Shown piece after piece: positions 8,350 through 16,186 of a DNA stretch of 46,682 bases (position 1 is the stretch's first letter; the number at the start of each line of letters is the position of its first letter). This stretch comes from Nitrososphaerota archaeon. GTDB lineage: Archaea; Thermoproteota; Nitrososphaeria; Nitrososphaerales; UBA213. Position numbers and translations under genes: made by a program. The notes under the pieces are model-generated. The model was not told the DNA's origin, did not search any database, and saw only the letters and a program-made list of their open reading frames with translations. Where the stretch lies: contig PAWD01000027.1 in the NCBI GenBank assembly GCA_002713325.1, positions 1-46,682 on the forward strand. Reading direction: 5' to 3'.

Positions 8350-9357
8350 ATGCGTAATCTCTTCGATGAACGGTATTTTGTATTTGGTGTAAATCTAGCA
8401 TGGCTTGATGGTCAATACGATCATGATTTTGGAAAGAATGAAGTTTTGGGTTATGATTTTAGAGCGTATGATAACAAACAGAATAAAGCAAATCTTGATA
8501 CTTACTTCAAAGACATAAGCGAGATGGGCGCACATGTTGTGAGGCTTTGGCTTTTTGAAAGGTTTGAGGGATTACAATTCGATGATAATGGAAATGTAAA
8601 GGGAATAGATGATGGTTTGGTGAAAAATATAGCAGATGTTTTGAATGTAGCTGAAAAATACAATCTATATCTTTACATCTGTTTAATGGATACATGGGGG
8701 ATAAGTGTTCATTCACAACAATATCTTCCAAAGCTTAATACACTTATTGCTAATGAAAAGATCAGAAAAAGTTACATAGATAACGCATTAAAAAAGTTCA
8801 TTTCTGATACTAGACTGAAGACAAATAGGATATTTGCAATAGATGTTATGAATGAACCTGAGGGAATGTATAGTAGTATCTGGAGAAGGGATATTGAATG
8901 GATTGATGTTATAAAATACATAAATGAATGTGTGGATACTATACATATATTTAATATTAGAGCGTCGTGTGGTTTTCAATATTATCAAACACTAATAGAC
9001 ACGAAGAATGAACTAAAGGATTTGGATTTTTACGATTATCATGAATACAATGACGATGGTACACTAATATCATATTCTAATCTTGCTTTAGATAAACCAT
9101 GTATAATAGGTGAATGTGGACAGAAAAATGAAATATATGATGATGATATTTATGATAAAGTCGTAACTAAGTTTCCTGATAACTCGTGGAATAATGGATA
9201 TGCTGGCTGTTTGATCTGGTATTACAACTATAGGGGATATGATGTTAATGACAACAATAATAGATACTCCTTGATTAAAAGTGATGGTAAATGGAGAAGA
9301 GCGTGTCATGCATTGGTTGATTTTAATGAGAATCATAAAAATAACATGTTATTATAA
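8350..9357 (+). CDS. GH5-like cellulase/mannanase-type glycoside hydrolase, cytoplasmic
   Basis: The 335-residue protein has the (beta/alpha)8 clan-A features of glycoside hydrolase family 5: HVVRLWLFERF near residue 60, the acid/base glutamate in AIDVMNEPEG near 155, and the nucleophile glutamate in CIIGECGQ near 255. A conserved tryptophan region (LIWYYNYRG) follows near 290. There is no signal peptide, so it should act inside the cell, on an endogenous glycan or compatible solute rather than on external cellulose. Its 31-bp spacing from ubiD suggests read-through. Its very AT-rich codon use resembles the accessory stretch that follows. The substrate cannot be inferred. Confidence 0.82.
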   Translation: MRNLFDERYFVFGVNLAWLDGQYDHDFGKNEVLGYDFRAYDNKQNKANLDTYFKDISEMGAHVVRLWLFERFEGLQFDDNGNVKGIDDGLVKNIADVLNVAEKYNLYLYICLMDTWGISVHSQQYLPKLNTLIANEKIRKSYIDNALKKFISDTRLKTNRIFAIDVMNEPEGMYSSIWRRDIEWIDVIKYINECVDTIHIFNIRASCGFQYYQTLIDTKNELKDLDFYDYHEYNDDGTLISYSNLALDKPCIIGECGQKNEIYDDDIYDKVVTKFPDNSWNNGYAGCLIWYYNYRGYDVNDNNNRYSLIKSDGKWRRACHALVDFNENHKNNMLL

Positions 9358-9381
9358 AGAAAAATAAGAATTTCTTCATCC

Positions 9382-9477
9382 ATGATTACAGAATATTTCA
9401 AGAATAGTAAATCATTGGGTAAAAGGGAAAAAACTAAACATGATGATGAAGAAGATAGCTACAACATATGGATGTAA
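9382..9477 (+). CDS. Tiny ORF, doubtful
   Basis: A 31-codon frame from ATG 9382 reads MITEYFKNSKSLGKREKTKH and on through an acidic run to the stop. The hydrophobic/aromatic N-terminus resembles a short peptide motif (ITEYF). No family is recognised. It overlaps the next tiny frame and may be a remnant. Confidence 0.2.
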   Translation: MITEYFKNSKSLGKREKTKHDDEEDSYNIWM

Positions 9478-9608
9478 TAATTAACAGTAGAAATTGCAGA
9501 CAACGTCAATATCTATCTGGTAAGATAAATGATATAGATGAGTCTCTTCAGAAAGTTTTAAAAAAAGAAATGGCGGTAAACTTGAATAGAAACCGTGAAA
9601 GATTTTAA
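9468..9608 (+). CDS. Tiny basic ORF, doubtful
   Basis: A 46-codon frame from ATG 9468 (MDVIINSRNCRQRQYLSGKI) overlaps the preceding tiny ORF by 10 nt in another frame. It is charged and predicted helical. It has no known family. It could be a small protein or a fragment of a decayed gene. Confidence 0.25.
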   Translation: MDVIINSRNCRQRQYLSGKINDIDESLQKVLKKEMAVNLNRNRERF

Positions 9609-9735
9609 CTCTATAAATTAGAGTTAATAGATTCTAATATTTACAATGATTCTTTTCCCTTATCATTGGATTATTTTTTTAGGTAAGAAGAGATATAATT
9701 AATACTAATCAACAGAAAGAAAACTAACATCTAAG

Positions 9736-9820
9736 AAAAGACTTTAGATATTTAATTATGTATAAATAATATTTAAAGCTTTAATTTATATCTAAAAATT
9801 TACGCCTAAAAAAGCTTTAA
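9736..9820 (+). repeat. 85-bp direct repeat, copy 1
   Basis: The block aaaagactttagatatttaa through ctaaaaaagctttaa is identical to 10167-10251 at every position I compared. It contains strong archaeal-promoter-like AT motifs (tataaataatatttaaag). The bases that follow it (9836-9861) repeat part of it again in degraded form. Confidence 0.95.
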
Positions 9821-9885
9821 AAAATAACTAATAGGTAAATTTACACCTTAAAAAAACCTTTAAAGGATTTAAAGAATTAAAATCT

Positions 9886-10041
9886 GTGACAGAAATAAAA
9901 AAACATAAAAAGAAAGATATAAAATTATCGGACGAAAAATTAACGAAACTAAATAGTGATTTAGCTCGTAATATACAAAATAAACGCCTGTCCAGACATA
10001 AATATTTTTCAAACTTTAGTGAAAACAAAAAACATATCTAA
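9886..10041 (+). CDS. Small Lys-rich ORF
   Basis: A GTG at 9886 opens a 51-residue, strongly basic frame (TEIKKHKKKDIKLSDEKLTK) with predicted helix. The frame is open without a start codon back to 9835. It lies between the two copies of the 85-bp repeat and could be driven by the promoter-like copy 1. No family is recognised. Confidence 0.3.
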   Translation: MTEIKKHKKKDIKLSDEKLTKLNSDLARNIQNKRLSRHKYFSNFSENKKHI

Positions 10042-10166
10042 TCATATACAACACATCTGTGCACGTCTGTGAGATTTATGTCGTCATAATTCATGTCTAT
10101 GATTTTTGTGTACATTTGTGAAAATTATGTAAAGGTTTTGTCTTACCTGTAAGAAGTAAAATAGAA

Positions 10167-10251
10167 AAAAGACTTTAGATATTTAATTATGTATAAATAA
10201 TATTTAAAGCTTTAATTTATATCTAAAAATTTACGCCTAAAAAAGCTTTAA
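10167..10251 (+). repeat. 85-bp direct repeat, copy 2
   Basis: Identical to 9736-9820, 431 bp downstream in the same orientation. It ends 26 bp before the start of the small membrane ORF at 10278, so both copies precede a small frame on the same strand. Confidence 0.95.
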
Positions 10252-10277
10252 GAATTTAAAGAGTTTTAAAAATTTGT

Positions 10278-10463
10278 ATGGTAAGAGTGTCTATTTTTAT
10301 TTTTTCTATAATATTCTTATTCCTATTTACCTATCTATCTGCTTATCTATTCGTTTACCCTGTGAATTTTACTTATACCATGTACCTGTATCTGTTACCT
10401 ATACCTTTTACCGGTATATTTTACCTATATCTAATTATTAGAACTAAAAAGCTTAGAACTTAA
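10278..10463 (+). CDS. Small two-TM membrane ORF, low complexity
   Basis: The 61-residue frame is almost entirely hydrophobic, with two predicted membrane spans (about residues 4-26 and 33-54) and a basic tail (RTKKLRT). The DNA is full of tacctat-type short repeats, so the hydrophobic composition may be a by-product of low complexity. The upstream 85-bp repeat could supply a promoter. No family is recognised. Confidence 0.35.
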   Translation: MVRVSIFIFSIIFLFLFTYLSAYLFVYPVNFTYTMYLYLLPIPFTGIFYLYLIIRTKKLRT

Positions 10464-10668
10464 GCGTTACGATAATCCATTACTTTTTGTGTATGAATTA
10501 GATTTGAAATGTTCTTACGATATGATGGTTTTAGATAGGAAAAGGTTGAATAGAGTGAGTTTATGCGGAATCTACATGATCTGATAGATCGAATTTTATA
10601 TTTGTATGTATTCCCAATCTAAAGATTCTTCTCATAGGAAAAAGAAACTATTATTGATAATCTAGTAT

Positions 10669-10947
10669 TTAGATAACTTGGACACCACTAGAAAATGCCA
10701 CCATTCCTTTAATTTTTTGTGCTTCATCAGATGGATTTTGATAGTACCAAGCGCAGTCCATATTTGTTTTACCATCAACGGTAACAGAGTAGTAATTTGC
10801 CATACCCTTCCATCCACACATAGTAGTAGTTTCTGTTTTATGAAAATACTCTTTTTTTATTGATTCTGCAGGAAAATAGTGGTTACCTTCTACAACTTCA
10901 GTCTTATCACTTTCTGCAATTATAACATCATTCCACATTGCTTTCAT
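10669..10947 (-). CDS. DUF427 family protein
   Basis: The 92-residue protein is a complete DUF427 domain. The signs are MKAMWNDVIIAESDKTEVVEGNHYFP at the N-terminus, the central KTETTTMCGWKGMANYYSV, and the C-terminal segment MDCAWYYQNPSDEAQKIKG. Family members are small beta-barrel proteins of unknown biochemical role, widespread in bacteria and found in some archaea. The tryptophan, histidine and cysteine conservation suggests ligand binding. The start ATG at 10947 gives the family's N-terminus. It sits in the accessory stretch without operon partners. Confidence 0.88.
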   Translation of the reverse strand: MKAMWNDVIIAESDKTEVVEGNHYFPAESIKKEYFHKTETTTMCGWKGMANYYSVTVDGKTNMDCAWYYQNPSDEAQKIKGMVAFSSGVQVI

Positions 10948-11004
10948 GACTTTGGTATGTTTTTAGGTAATTTATGGATATTCCTGAATGGACCTACTAG
11001 ATCA

Positions 11005-11110
11005 AATAGATCAAATATTACAAATAAATCGACTTTATCTCGGGATCAGATAAATCAAATATTACAAATATAACAAATATTGTCTTTATCTCTAGATCCA
11101 AATGATCTAA
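11005..11110 (+). repeat. Imperfect tandem duplication, period ~44 bp
   Basis: The string tcaaatattacaaata occurs at 11011 and 11055, each followed by ctttatctc and a gatc motif. Together they form two imperfect units upstream of the DUF427 gene. The gatc/gatct motifs around them (agatcaaatagatc, aatgatctaatagatc) are also repeated. Confidence 0.65.
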
Positions 11111-11228
11111 TAGATCATAGTATTATGAATACTGAATTGAATCACCTCACAGATAATGAGTGACGAAGAAAAGGAATAGTGATTCAAGTTTAGAAAACTT
11201 CAAGTGTTAAGGTCTATATTTATGAGAT

Positions 11229-11275
11229 AATATTATTTAAATCTTTAATTTATATCCAAAAACTTACGCCCAGAA
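11229..11275 (+). repeat. Diverged third copy of the 85-bp repeat core
   Basis: aatattatttaaatctttaatttatatccaaaaacttacgccc matches the core of the 85-bp repeat (aatatttaaagctttaatttatatctaaaaatttacgcct) with a handful of differences. It points the same way as copies 1 and 2. Confidence 0.75.
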
Positions 11276-11472
11276 ATAGTGTTTTAGAAATTTTTTAATA
11301 TCCAATTATAATTCTAATCATATACAGGGTCTTCTCGATTCTATTCGTAGAAAACTAATTGTAGAAAATTCTACGGATAGAATCAATTATGATATTCATA
11401 TCGTATTGACAAACGTAAAGATCTTAACCTTGACTACATGTGTCATGTTTTCACACATATTTAAGTAATGTA

Positions 11473-11493
11473 CTCTTTTTATTCTCTATCTAT
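11473..11493 (+). repeat. 21-bp copy of the EF-2 gene 3' end (candidate attachment repeat, left)
   Basis: ctctttttattctctatctat is identical to 13809-13829, which spans the stop codon and last four codons of the EF-2 gene. Flanking bases differ on both sides, so the shared core is exactly 21 bp. Confidence 0.6.
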
Positions 11494-11625
11494 AAAAATA
11501 GAAATTCCCGCTACTAGTCATAAAAAGTGATAGGTTATCTAGATCTTTACTAACATATTGAGCATTACAATTTTTTAACCTTGTGTTGATAAAAAGTAAA
11601 TAAGGGATTATTAGCATAAAATAGC

Positions 11626-11733
11626 ATGAGTTGTTCCATGTGTGGCTCGTTAAGTAAGAAAAAAGCAATTTTCGGAGTTGCATTGATAGTCGGTGCAGTA
11701 GTAATGATAGTTGGTCATTACTTGAACCTTTAG
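11626..11733 (+). CDS. 35-residue membrane peptide with N-terminal CSMCG
   Basis: Too short for the ORF track. It reads MSCSMCGSLSKKKAIFGVAL and continues into a single hydrophobic span (about residues 13-33) that ends at the stop. A CxxC pair sits on the N-terminal side, followed by a lysine cluster that would orient the N-terminus inside. No family is recognised. It starts inside the putative attachment-repeat interval. Confidence 0.4.
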   Translation: MSCSMCGSLSKKKAIFGVALIVGAVVMIVGHYLNL

Positions 11734-11775
11734 ACCGAAAACTCGATAAGCATTATGGTATCAATATTTTCCAAA

Positions 11776-11922
11776 TCAATGTATACACTTACAAGGAATC
11801 ATCTTATTATCAAATGAGCAATCACCTAATACCTCACATCTCATACCAATTGGAATTTGTTTCATGCATTCAGAATGTCTTCCTTTTTTACAAAACCAAC
11901 AATTTTCCTGAATTAGTTTCAT
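11776..11922 (-). CDS. 48-residue Cys-rich protein
   Basis: Too short for the ORF track. From ATG 11922 it reads MKLIQENCWFCKKGRHSECM and continues with more cysteines to a C-terminal CKCIH. Seven cysteines and several histidines in 48 residues (CWFC, HSEC, RCEV, DCS, CKC) suggest a zinc-binding mini-protein. I know of no family name. The dense, well-spaced Cys pattern argues against a chance frame. Confidence 0.5.
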   Translation of the reverse strand: MKLIQENCWFCKKGRHSECMKQIPIGMRCEVLGDCSFDNKMIPCKCIH

Positions 11923-12545
11923 AATATATGAATAAATTGATTTAATAAAAAAACTTATGTCTGAACCTTTAGAAAACCTATAACATACATGTTTATCTTT
12001 TTCACCGAAAAGTTAGAAGAGTAATCCCTACAGAGAATCTTGCAAATGAGTTTATCAATGAACACTTAGAAGAATAAACTCAAAGGAAAAAAGAGCTTCA
12101 GACCTTCCATCGACGTAGTACTGAATTTGTCTTAACTCCGACATACCTTCCAAAGCGTTTCACTAAAACAATCTTTAGGTATTAACTTTTACGTGAAAAT
12201 AATATTTAAGACTTTTTTGTAAACACTAAATCTAAACGTATGTGTTATCGTTCAGATTTTCCCTTCTTAACGCCTGTTTTTGCAATTTTGGCGTCTATTT
12301 TGCGTTTTCTAAAAACATTTTGATGTCTATCTGGATAATTTCTAGATTTTTCTGTGAAAGATTCCTGAGAACTGTGAAGGTTGTGAAGATTATACAGGCG
12401 TGTTCTTAGGATTGTTGCGGTTCTGTAGAAATCTCAGAAAGCTGTGAGAATACCTGTGACTAATCTATACAATCGCCAAAATGTTTAGATCTAACTGTTG
12501 TATACATATCTCATGGTTTACCATGAGAAACCGAGAGAAATACTA
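11923..12545. other. Accessory intergenic region with ORF remnants
   Basis: No intact gene is supported. On the plus strand a frame without a start codon ends with RRVIPTENLANEFINEHLEE near 12077. On the minus strand a 59-codon frame without ATG, GTG or TTG ends with KTGVKKGKSER at about 12252. Both look like pieces of coding sequence. The stretch 12360-12475 is rich in ctgtga repeats, and aataatattta near 12200 recalls the 85-bp repeat core. Confidence 0.4.
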
Positions 12546-12774
12546 ATGGTTAAGATACGTATACAAGAAAACGATCTCTAGCAAGGTATCTCCTAAGGAA
12601 CTACGAGCGATAACAGAGTATGCAAACCAATGTGGAGAAACCATAAGTCAATTAATCCGAAAATCAATAATTAGTAAAGCTGTCTTAGCGCAAGAAGGAG
12701 GAATTCCGTTAGGCTATGAATTGGGCAGATTTCCTAATGGTGAAGAAGAGGATTACTACAAAACATTTTTTTGA
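12546..12774 (+). pseudogene. Frameshifted ribbon-helix-helix regulator
   Basis: ATG 12546 opens MVKIRI, which runs into a stop. One nucleotide later in register the sequence continues as KKTISSKVSPKELRAITEYA, then NQCGETISQLIRKSI. This is the beta-strand, helix, turn, helix pattern of ribbon-helix-helix proteins, ending DYYKTFF. Deleting one base (the C at about 12564) joins the two parts into one ~75-residue protein. RHH proteins of this kind are DNA-binding regulators, often antitoxins or plasmid copy-control proteins. No toxin partner is visible nearby. A sequencing error or a non-ATG start of the second frame are alternatives. Confidence 0.55.
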
Positions 12775-12827
12775 AAAAATCAACAAAATAAGAAGAATAC
12801 TCTAATGGGAAGAAAACACCTAGGAAA

Positions 12828-12907
12828 TTCTTCATAATACTAATTCATTTTTCCTATACAATATTCTACTAAGTTATATATGTCAATCTTCGCTATAGTG
12901 ATTTCTT
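12828..12907 (+). repeat. 80-bp repeat at the NUMOD3 gene 3' end, copy 1
   Basis: The block ttcttcataatactaattca through cgctatagtgatttctt recurs at 13528-13607 with only a few differences, offset by 700 bp. This copy overlaps the last codons (NHYSED) of the NUMOD3 gene at 12883. Confidence 0.9.
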
Positions 12908-13137
12908 CTACCCTTTAACGTCTCACTTATCTTTTTTCTATGTTCTTCTGACAACTTTCTACCATTTTTTGCCTCACCTATCTTTCTCTTAGATTCTTCT
13001 CTATGATGCTTTCCATACATTGGATTCTTTTCACCTTTTGTTACTTCACTTATCTTTCTCTTAGATTCTTCTGAATGAGGTTTTCCTAGTCTATTCTTTT
13101 TTCCTAAGTTAATTTTATGTCCTTTTTTGAAAACCAT
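12883..13137 (-). CDS. Orphan NUMOD3-repeat DNA-binding protein, copy A
   Basis: NUMOD3 motifs are short helix-rich DNA-binding modules normally found downstream of GIY-YIG or HNH nuclease domains in homing endonucleases. This 84-residue protein consists only of such motifs: KPHSEESKRKISEVTKG, HHREESKRKIGEAKNG and KLSEEHRKKISETLKG, roughly 21-24 residues each. The leader MVFKKGHK is shared with copy B. There is no nuclease domain and no GIY-YIG sequence upstream. It may be a remnant of a homing endonuclease or a free-standing DNA-binding protein. The sister gene at 13209 is clearly a duplicate. Confidence 0.78.
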   Translation of the reverse strand: MVFKKGHKINLGKKNRLGKPHSEESKRKISEVTKGEKNPMYGKHHREESKRKIGEAKNGRKLSEEHRKKISETLKGRRNHYSED

Positions 13138-13208
13138 ACTAATCTACTCCAAATCTTCAACCTAAATTATTAGATTATAATTTCTTTCTACACTTATTTC
13201 CATGAACC

Positions 13209-13508
13209 TTATAGGACACGCTCATCTTCTTCTGATTTCATTCTACCCTTCATCGCTTCACTTATCTTTCTCTTAGTTTCTTCTGAATGCTTTACACCCT
13301 TATGAAGTTCACTTATCTTTCTCTTAGTTTCTTCTGAATGAGGTTTTCTATACATTGGATTCTTTTCACACTTCTTTGCCTCACTCATCTTTCTCTTAGT
13401 TTCTTCTGAAGGCTTTCTACCCCTATGTGATTCACTCATCTTTCTCTTAGTTTCTTCTGAATGAGGTTTTTCTTTATTCCAAGTTTTATGTCCTTTTTTG
13501 AAAACCAC
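13209..13508 (-). CDS. Orphan NUMOD3-repeat DNA-binding protein, copy B
   Basis: The 99-residue protein has the same leader ([14 protein letters not shown]) and four NUMOD3-like units, each with the core [11 protein letters not shown] or a variant ([20 protein letters not shown] and others). The DNA repeats tcttagtttcttctgaatg several times, so unit number can change by slippage. The C-terminus differs from copy A ([10 protein letters not shown] against GRRNHYSED). It is oriented like copy A, with the same aatctactcca motif just upstream of both starts. No nuclease domain is attached. Confidence 0.78.
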   Translation of the reverse strand: MVFKKGHKTWNKEKPHSEETKRKMSESHRGRKPSEETKRKMSEAKKCEKNPMYRKPHSEETKRKISELHKGVKHSEETKRKISEAMKGRMKSEEDERVL

Positions 13509-13527
13509 ACTAATCTACTCCAATAAT

Positions 13528-13607
13528 TTCTTCATAATACTAATTCATTTTCCATATACAATATTCTGCTAAGTTATATATGTCAATCTTCGCTATAGTG
13601 ATTTCTT
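13528..13607 (+). repeat. 80-bp repeat, copy 2 (3' end of a vanished third NUMOD3 gene)
   Basis: Matches 12828-12907 with few mismatches. On the minus strand it still reads RNHYSED followed by a stop, the C-terminus of copy A, but no NUMOD3 units precede it. It therefore marks a third, deleted copy. Confidence 0.85.
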
Positions 13608-13808
13608 GATACATTACTAACCCATCAGTTCTTTTTAATCCGTGTTTAGATTTGTAAGGTATTTCAGGGTTATACTAACACCGTAACCCTGTAGAACCTT
13701 AACGTTGTAATGATTCTTCTTGCCATTTAGAGTCATAATGTCATTACCCATATAATGATCTTAAGCATTACGTGATGACACATATTTTACGCATGAAAAA
13801 CAAACGTT

Positions 13809-13829
13809 CTCTTTTTATTCTCTATCTAT
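13809..13829 (+). repeat. 21-bp repeat at the EF-2 stop codon (candidate attachment repeat, right)
   Basis: Identical to 11473-11493. It covers the EF-2 stop (13815-13817) and neighbouring codons. Tyrosine recombinases often use gene 3' ends as attachment sites and regenerate them on integration, but no integrase is seen between the repeats. Confidence 0.6.
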
Positions 13830-16034
13830 GAATTCGTCTGGTCTTGGCGGTTCTGGACTCAGGCCCTTTCTCTTCCTTACCTCTGTGATTATTGGCATAA
13901 GAAGCGATGATGGTACAGCTTGCCATAATTTGAAATGGGTATTCCATACTGCCTTTCCTGCTGTGCCTCCTCGCATGGTTTCTGCCAAATCAAAAGTTTC
14001 AGATGCAGGTACCTCGCCCAATATAATAGCAATTACACCTTTCTGATCAACATTAATCAGTTTACCACGTTTTCCAGATAATATACCAGCAACAGTTCCA
14101 ATCATATCCGCAGGACACTTTACTTCTATACCTAGTACAGGCTCCAATAATATTGGACTTGCTGTGAGTATAGCACCCATAGCAGCTCTTCTAGTTGCTG
14201 GAAGCAACTGAGCAAGAGTTCTATGCGCAGGATCTTCATGTGGAACATAATGATGTAAAATAATCTTTATACCTCTGCAATGTTCCTGCGCCATGGGACC
14301 GCTTATCATGATATCAATAAAACCAGATTTTATGGAATCCAATGATTCTTGTAAATACTGAACACCTTTAGTTGCATCAACAAACATGTTTCCGCTTTCT
14401 ATCGAGATTATCTTTCTAGCTTCATCTGCATCCCAACCTTTCTCCCGCAAAACCTTCGCTAGTTCTTTCTTGTCCATGTTATCATTTATCTTTCCAGTTC
14501 TTATCATTTCTACCACATCTTCAGCCAGCGGTTCTATCTTTACGAATATCTTATTATGTCTATTTGGTGACTTTGACATTAATGGACCTGCGGTTCCTTT
14601 TATTGTCTCTCTGTAATTGATAAGTGGTTTTGATGTGGTTATTTCCAGACCAGCCTCTTGTAATAATGAAGTAGCGATCTCCAAGTGTAATACTCCCATA
14701 CCCGCCATCAGTGTTTCACCAGTTTCTTCATTGATCTTTACTACAAGGTTAGGATCTTCTACACTAATCCTTCTCAACGTTTCAACCAATTTTGGTAAAT
14801 CCTTTGGATGTTTTGACTCCACAGCCACCGTAATAACTGGCTCGGAGACATACTTGATCGATTCAAATGAGACAATTTTTGGTATGGTTGCTATTGTTTC
14901 TCCAGATCTTGCATGCTCTAACCCCAACAGAGCTGGTATGTTACCTGCACCAAGCGAATTAACAAGCTCCCTATTAGGACCCATAAACATGTTAACGGAT
15001 TGAACTCTTTCCTTTCTATTAGAATCGATGAGATAAACTTCGTCACCGTCATTTATTGTTCCAGAAAACAACCTTCCAACTGCCACGGGGCCAGCCTGTG
15101 GATCAACCACAATGTTTGTAATCATCATGATAACTGGGCCGTCATTGTCACAAGAAACCAATGCTTTGCCAATTTCGGAGTCTAAATCACCTTTCCATAT
15201 TTTGGGAATTCTATATTTTTGGGCTACGTGTGGAGGTGGAAGATGCTTAACGACCATTCCCAAAACTGCTTCATGTAATGGAGCTTTCTCAGCTAGTGTT
15301 GTAGGATCTCCAGAAGTGTATGCCTCATAGACGTCAGTGAAATTAATACCTTTCTTTGCTGCAATACTAGCATTGAATCCCCATTTGTCCTTTGCAGAAC
15401 CAAATGATACACTGTCATTCTGTATGCTAACTTTCCACTTTTCCTTAAATTCAGGTTCGGCATAAATATCGATAAGTTTGTTAAACTCGCTAATTATTCC
15501 GGCCAGCCATTCTTGCATTTTCTCTGGTGTTAATTTCATTTCCTTAACCAAGCGATCTATCTTGTTGATGTAAAGTACTGGCTTTACTCTCTCTTCCATT
15601 GCCTGTCTGGTAACAGTTTCTGTCTGAGTCATAACACCTTCTACAGAATCACAAACAACAAGTGCGCCATCTATAGCCCTTAAACTTCTTGTAACTCTTC
15701 CAGTAAAATCTATGTGACCAGGAGTATCAATCATATTCATAGCGTAGGGCTTACCATCCTCTTCATGGTATAATGTGACGTTGGCCGCATTGATAGTCAT
15801 CTGTCTCTTTTGTTCCAAATCCATGAAATCTAATGCCAATGCTTTACCTGCTACCGATGGACTGATCATACCCGTTGCAGCTAATAAGCTATCACTCATT
15901 GTAGTCTTTCCATGATCTACATGAGCTATAACACCAAAATTATTCGGGTATAAAGAGCTACTTCACACCATTCGAATTTGGTCTTTATTGCCTATGATCT
16001 TTAATGCTTCTTGTGTTGACTTGTAACGTGGCAT
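13815..16034 (-). CDS. fusA: Translation elongation factor EF-2, gene split by a 30-nt intron
   Basis: EF-2 is the GTPase that moves tRNA and mRNA through the ribosome. The ORF track starts it at 15899, in the middle of the P-loop, because of an interruption. I place the real start at ATG 16034: exon 1 (16034-15971) reads MPRYKSTQEALKIIGNKDQI, then R and the first base of the Asn codon. Exon 2 (15940-13815) completes it as RNFGVIAHVDHGKTTMSDSL. The joined protein has 729 residues, normal for archaeal EF-2. Other motifs are DTPGH (G3), NKID (G4) and the domain IV histidine loop EDPAHRTLAQ, target of diphthamide synthesis by DphB. An AT-rich box (gattaaataaag) lies ~30 bp upstream of ATG 16034. 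Confidence 0.93.
15941..15970 (-). other. 30-nt bulge-helix-bulge intron in EF-2 mRNA
   Basis: In the transcript UUCG pairs perfectly with CGAA as the 4-bp central helix. Flanking bulges are AAU and UAA. The inner stem GGUGUGAAG/CUUUAUACC (9 bp with two G-U pairs) closes on the loop UAGCU. The outer stem is ACCAAA/UUUGGU, with one extra U on the 3' side. Cutting after the second base of each bulge removes exactly 30 nt and joins CGA-A to AT-TTT. The intron contains an in-frame TGA, so unspliced mRNA cannot make EF-2. Splicing would need the tRNA splicing endonuclease and RNA ligase. Confidence 0.88.
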
Positions 16035-16186
16035 ATCTATTAAAAACAACTTTATCGAACATCTTTATTTAATCCTTATGCTAGAAAATACCGATGAGAT
16101 TACTATTTACAAAATCAAAAGATGTTGATTCTTGGTATTTGTTAGTGAACGAAGGCATATGCTAAAATGAAAATAAAACAAGTGTA

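Noticed and set aside
13209-13508. Short repeats in the NUMOD3 gene as a CRISPR array
   Set aside because: The repeats are coding, unevenly spaced and have no unique spacers of constant length.
14617-15003. Plus-strand 128-aa ORF inside EF-2
   Set aside because: Shadow of EF-2 in another frame; Ser-rich sequence without domain features.
15897-15899. ORF-track start of EF-2 (694 aa, MSDSLL)
   Set aside because: It begins inside HVDHGKTTMSDSLL and omits the P-loop, so a functional GTPase could not start there. The intron explains it better.
15941-15970. EF-2 as a frameshifted pseudogene
   Set aside because: The rest of the 2.1-kb gene is intact. The interruption is an exact 30-nt insertion with a symmetric fold, unlike a random indel.
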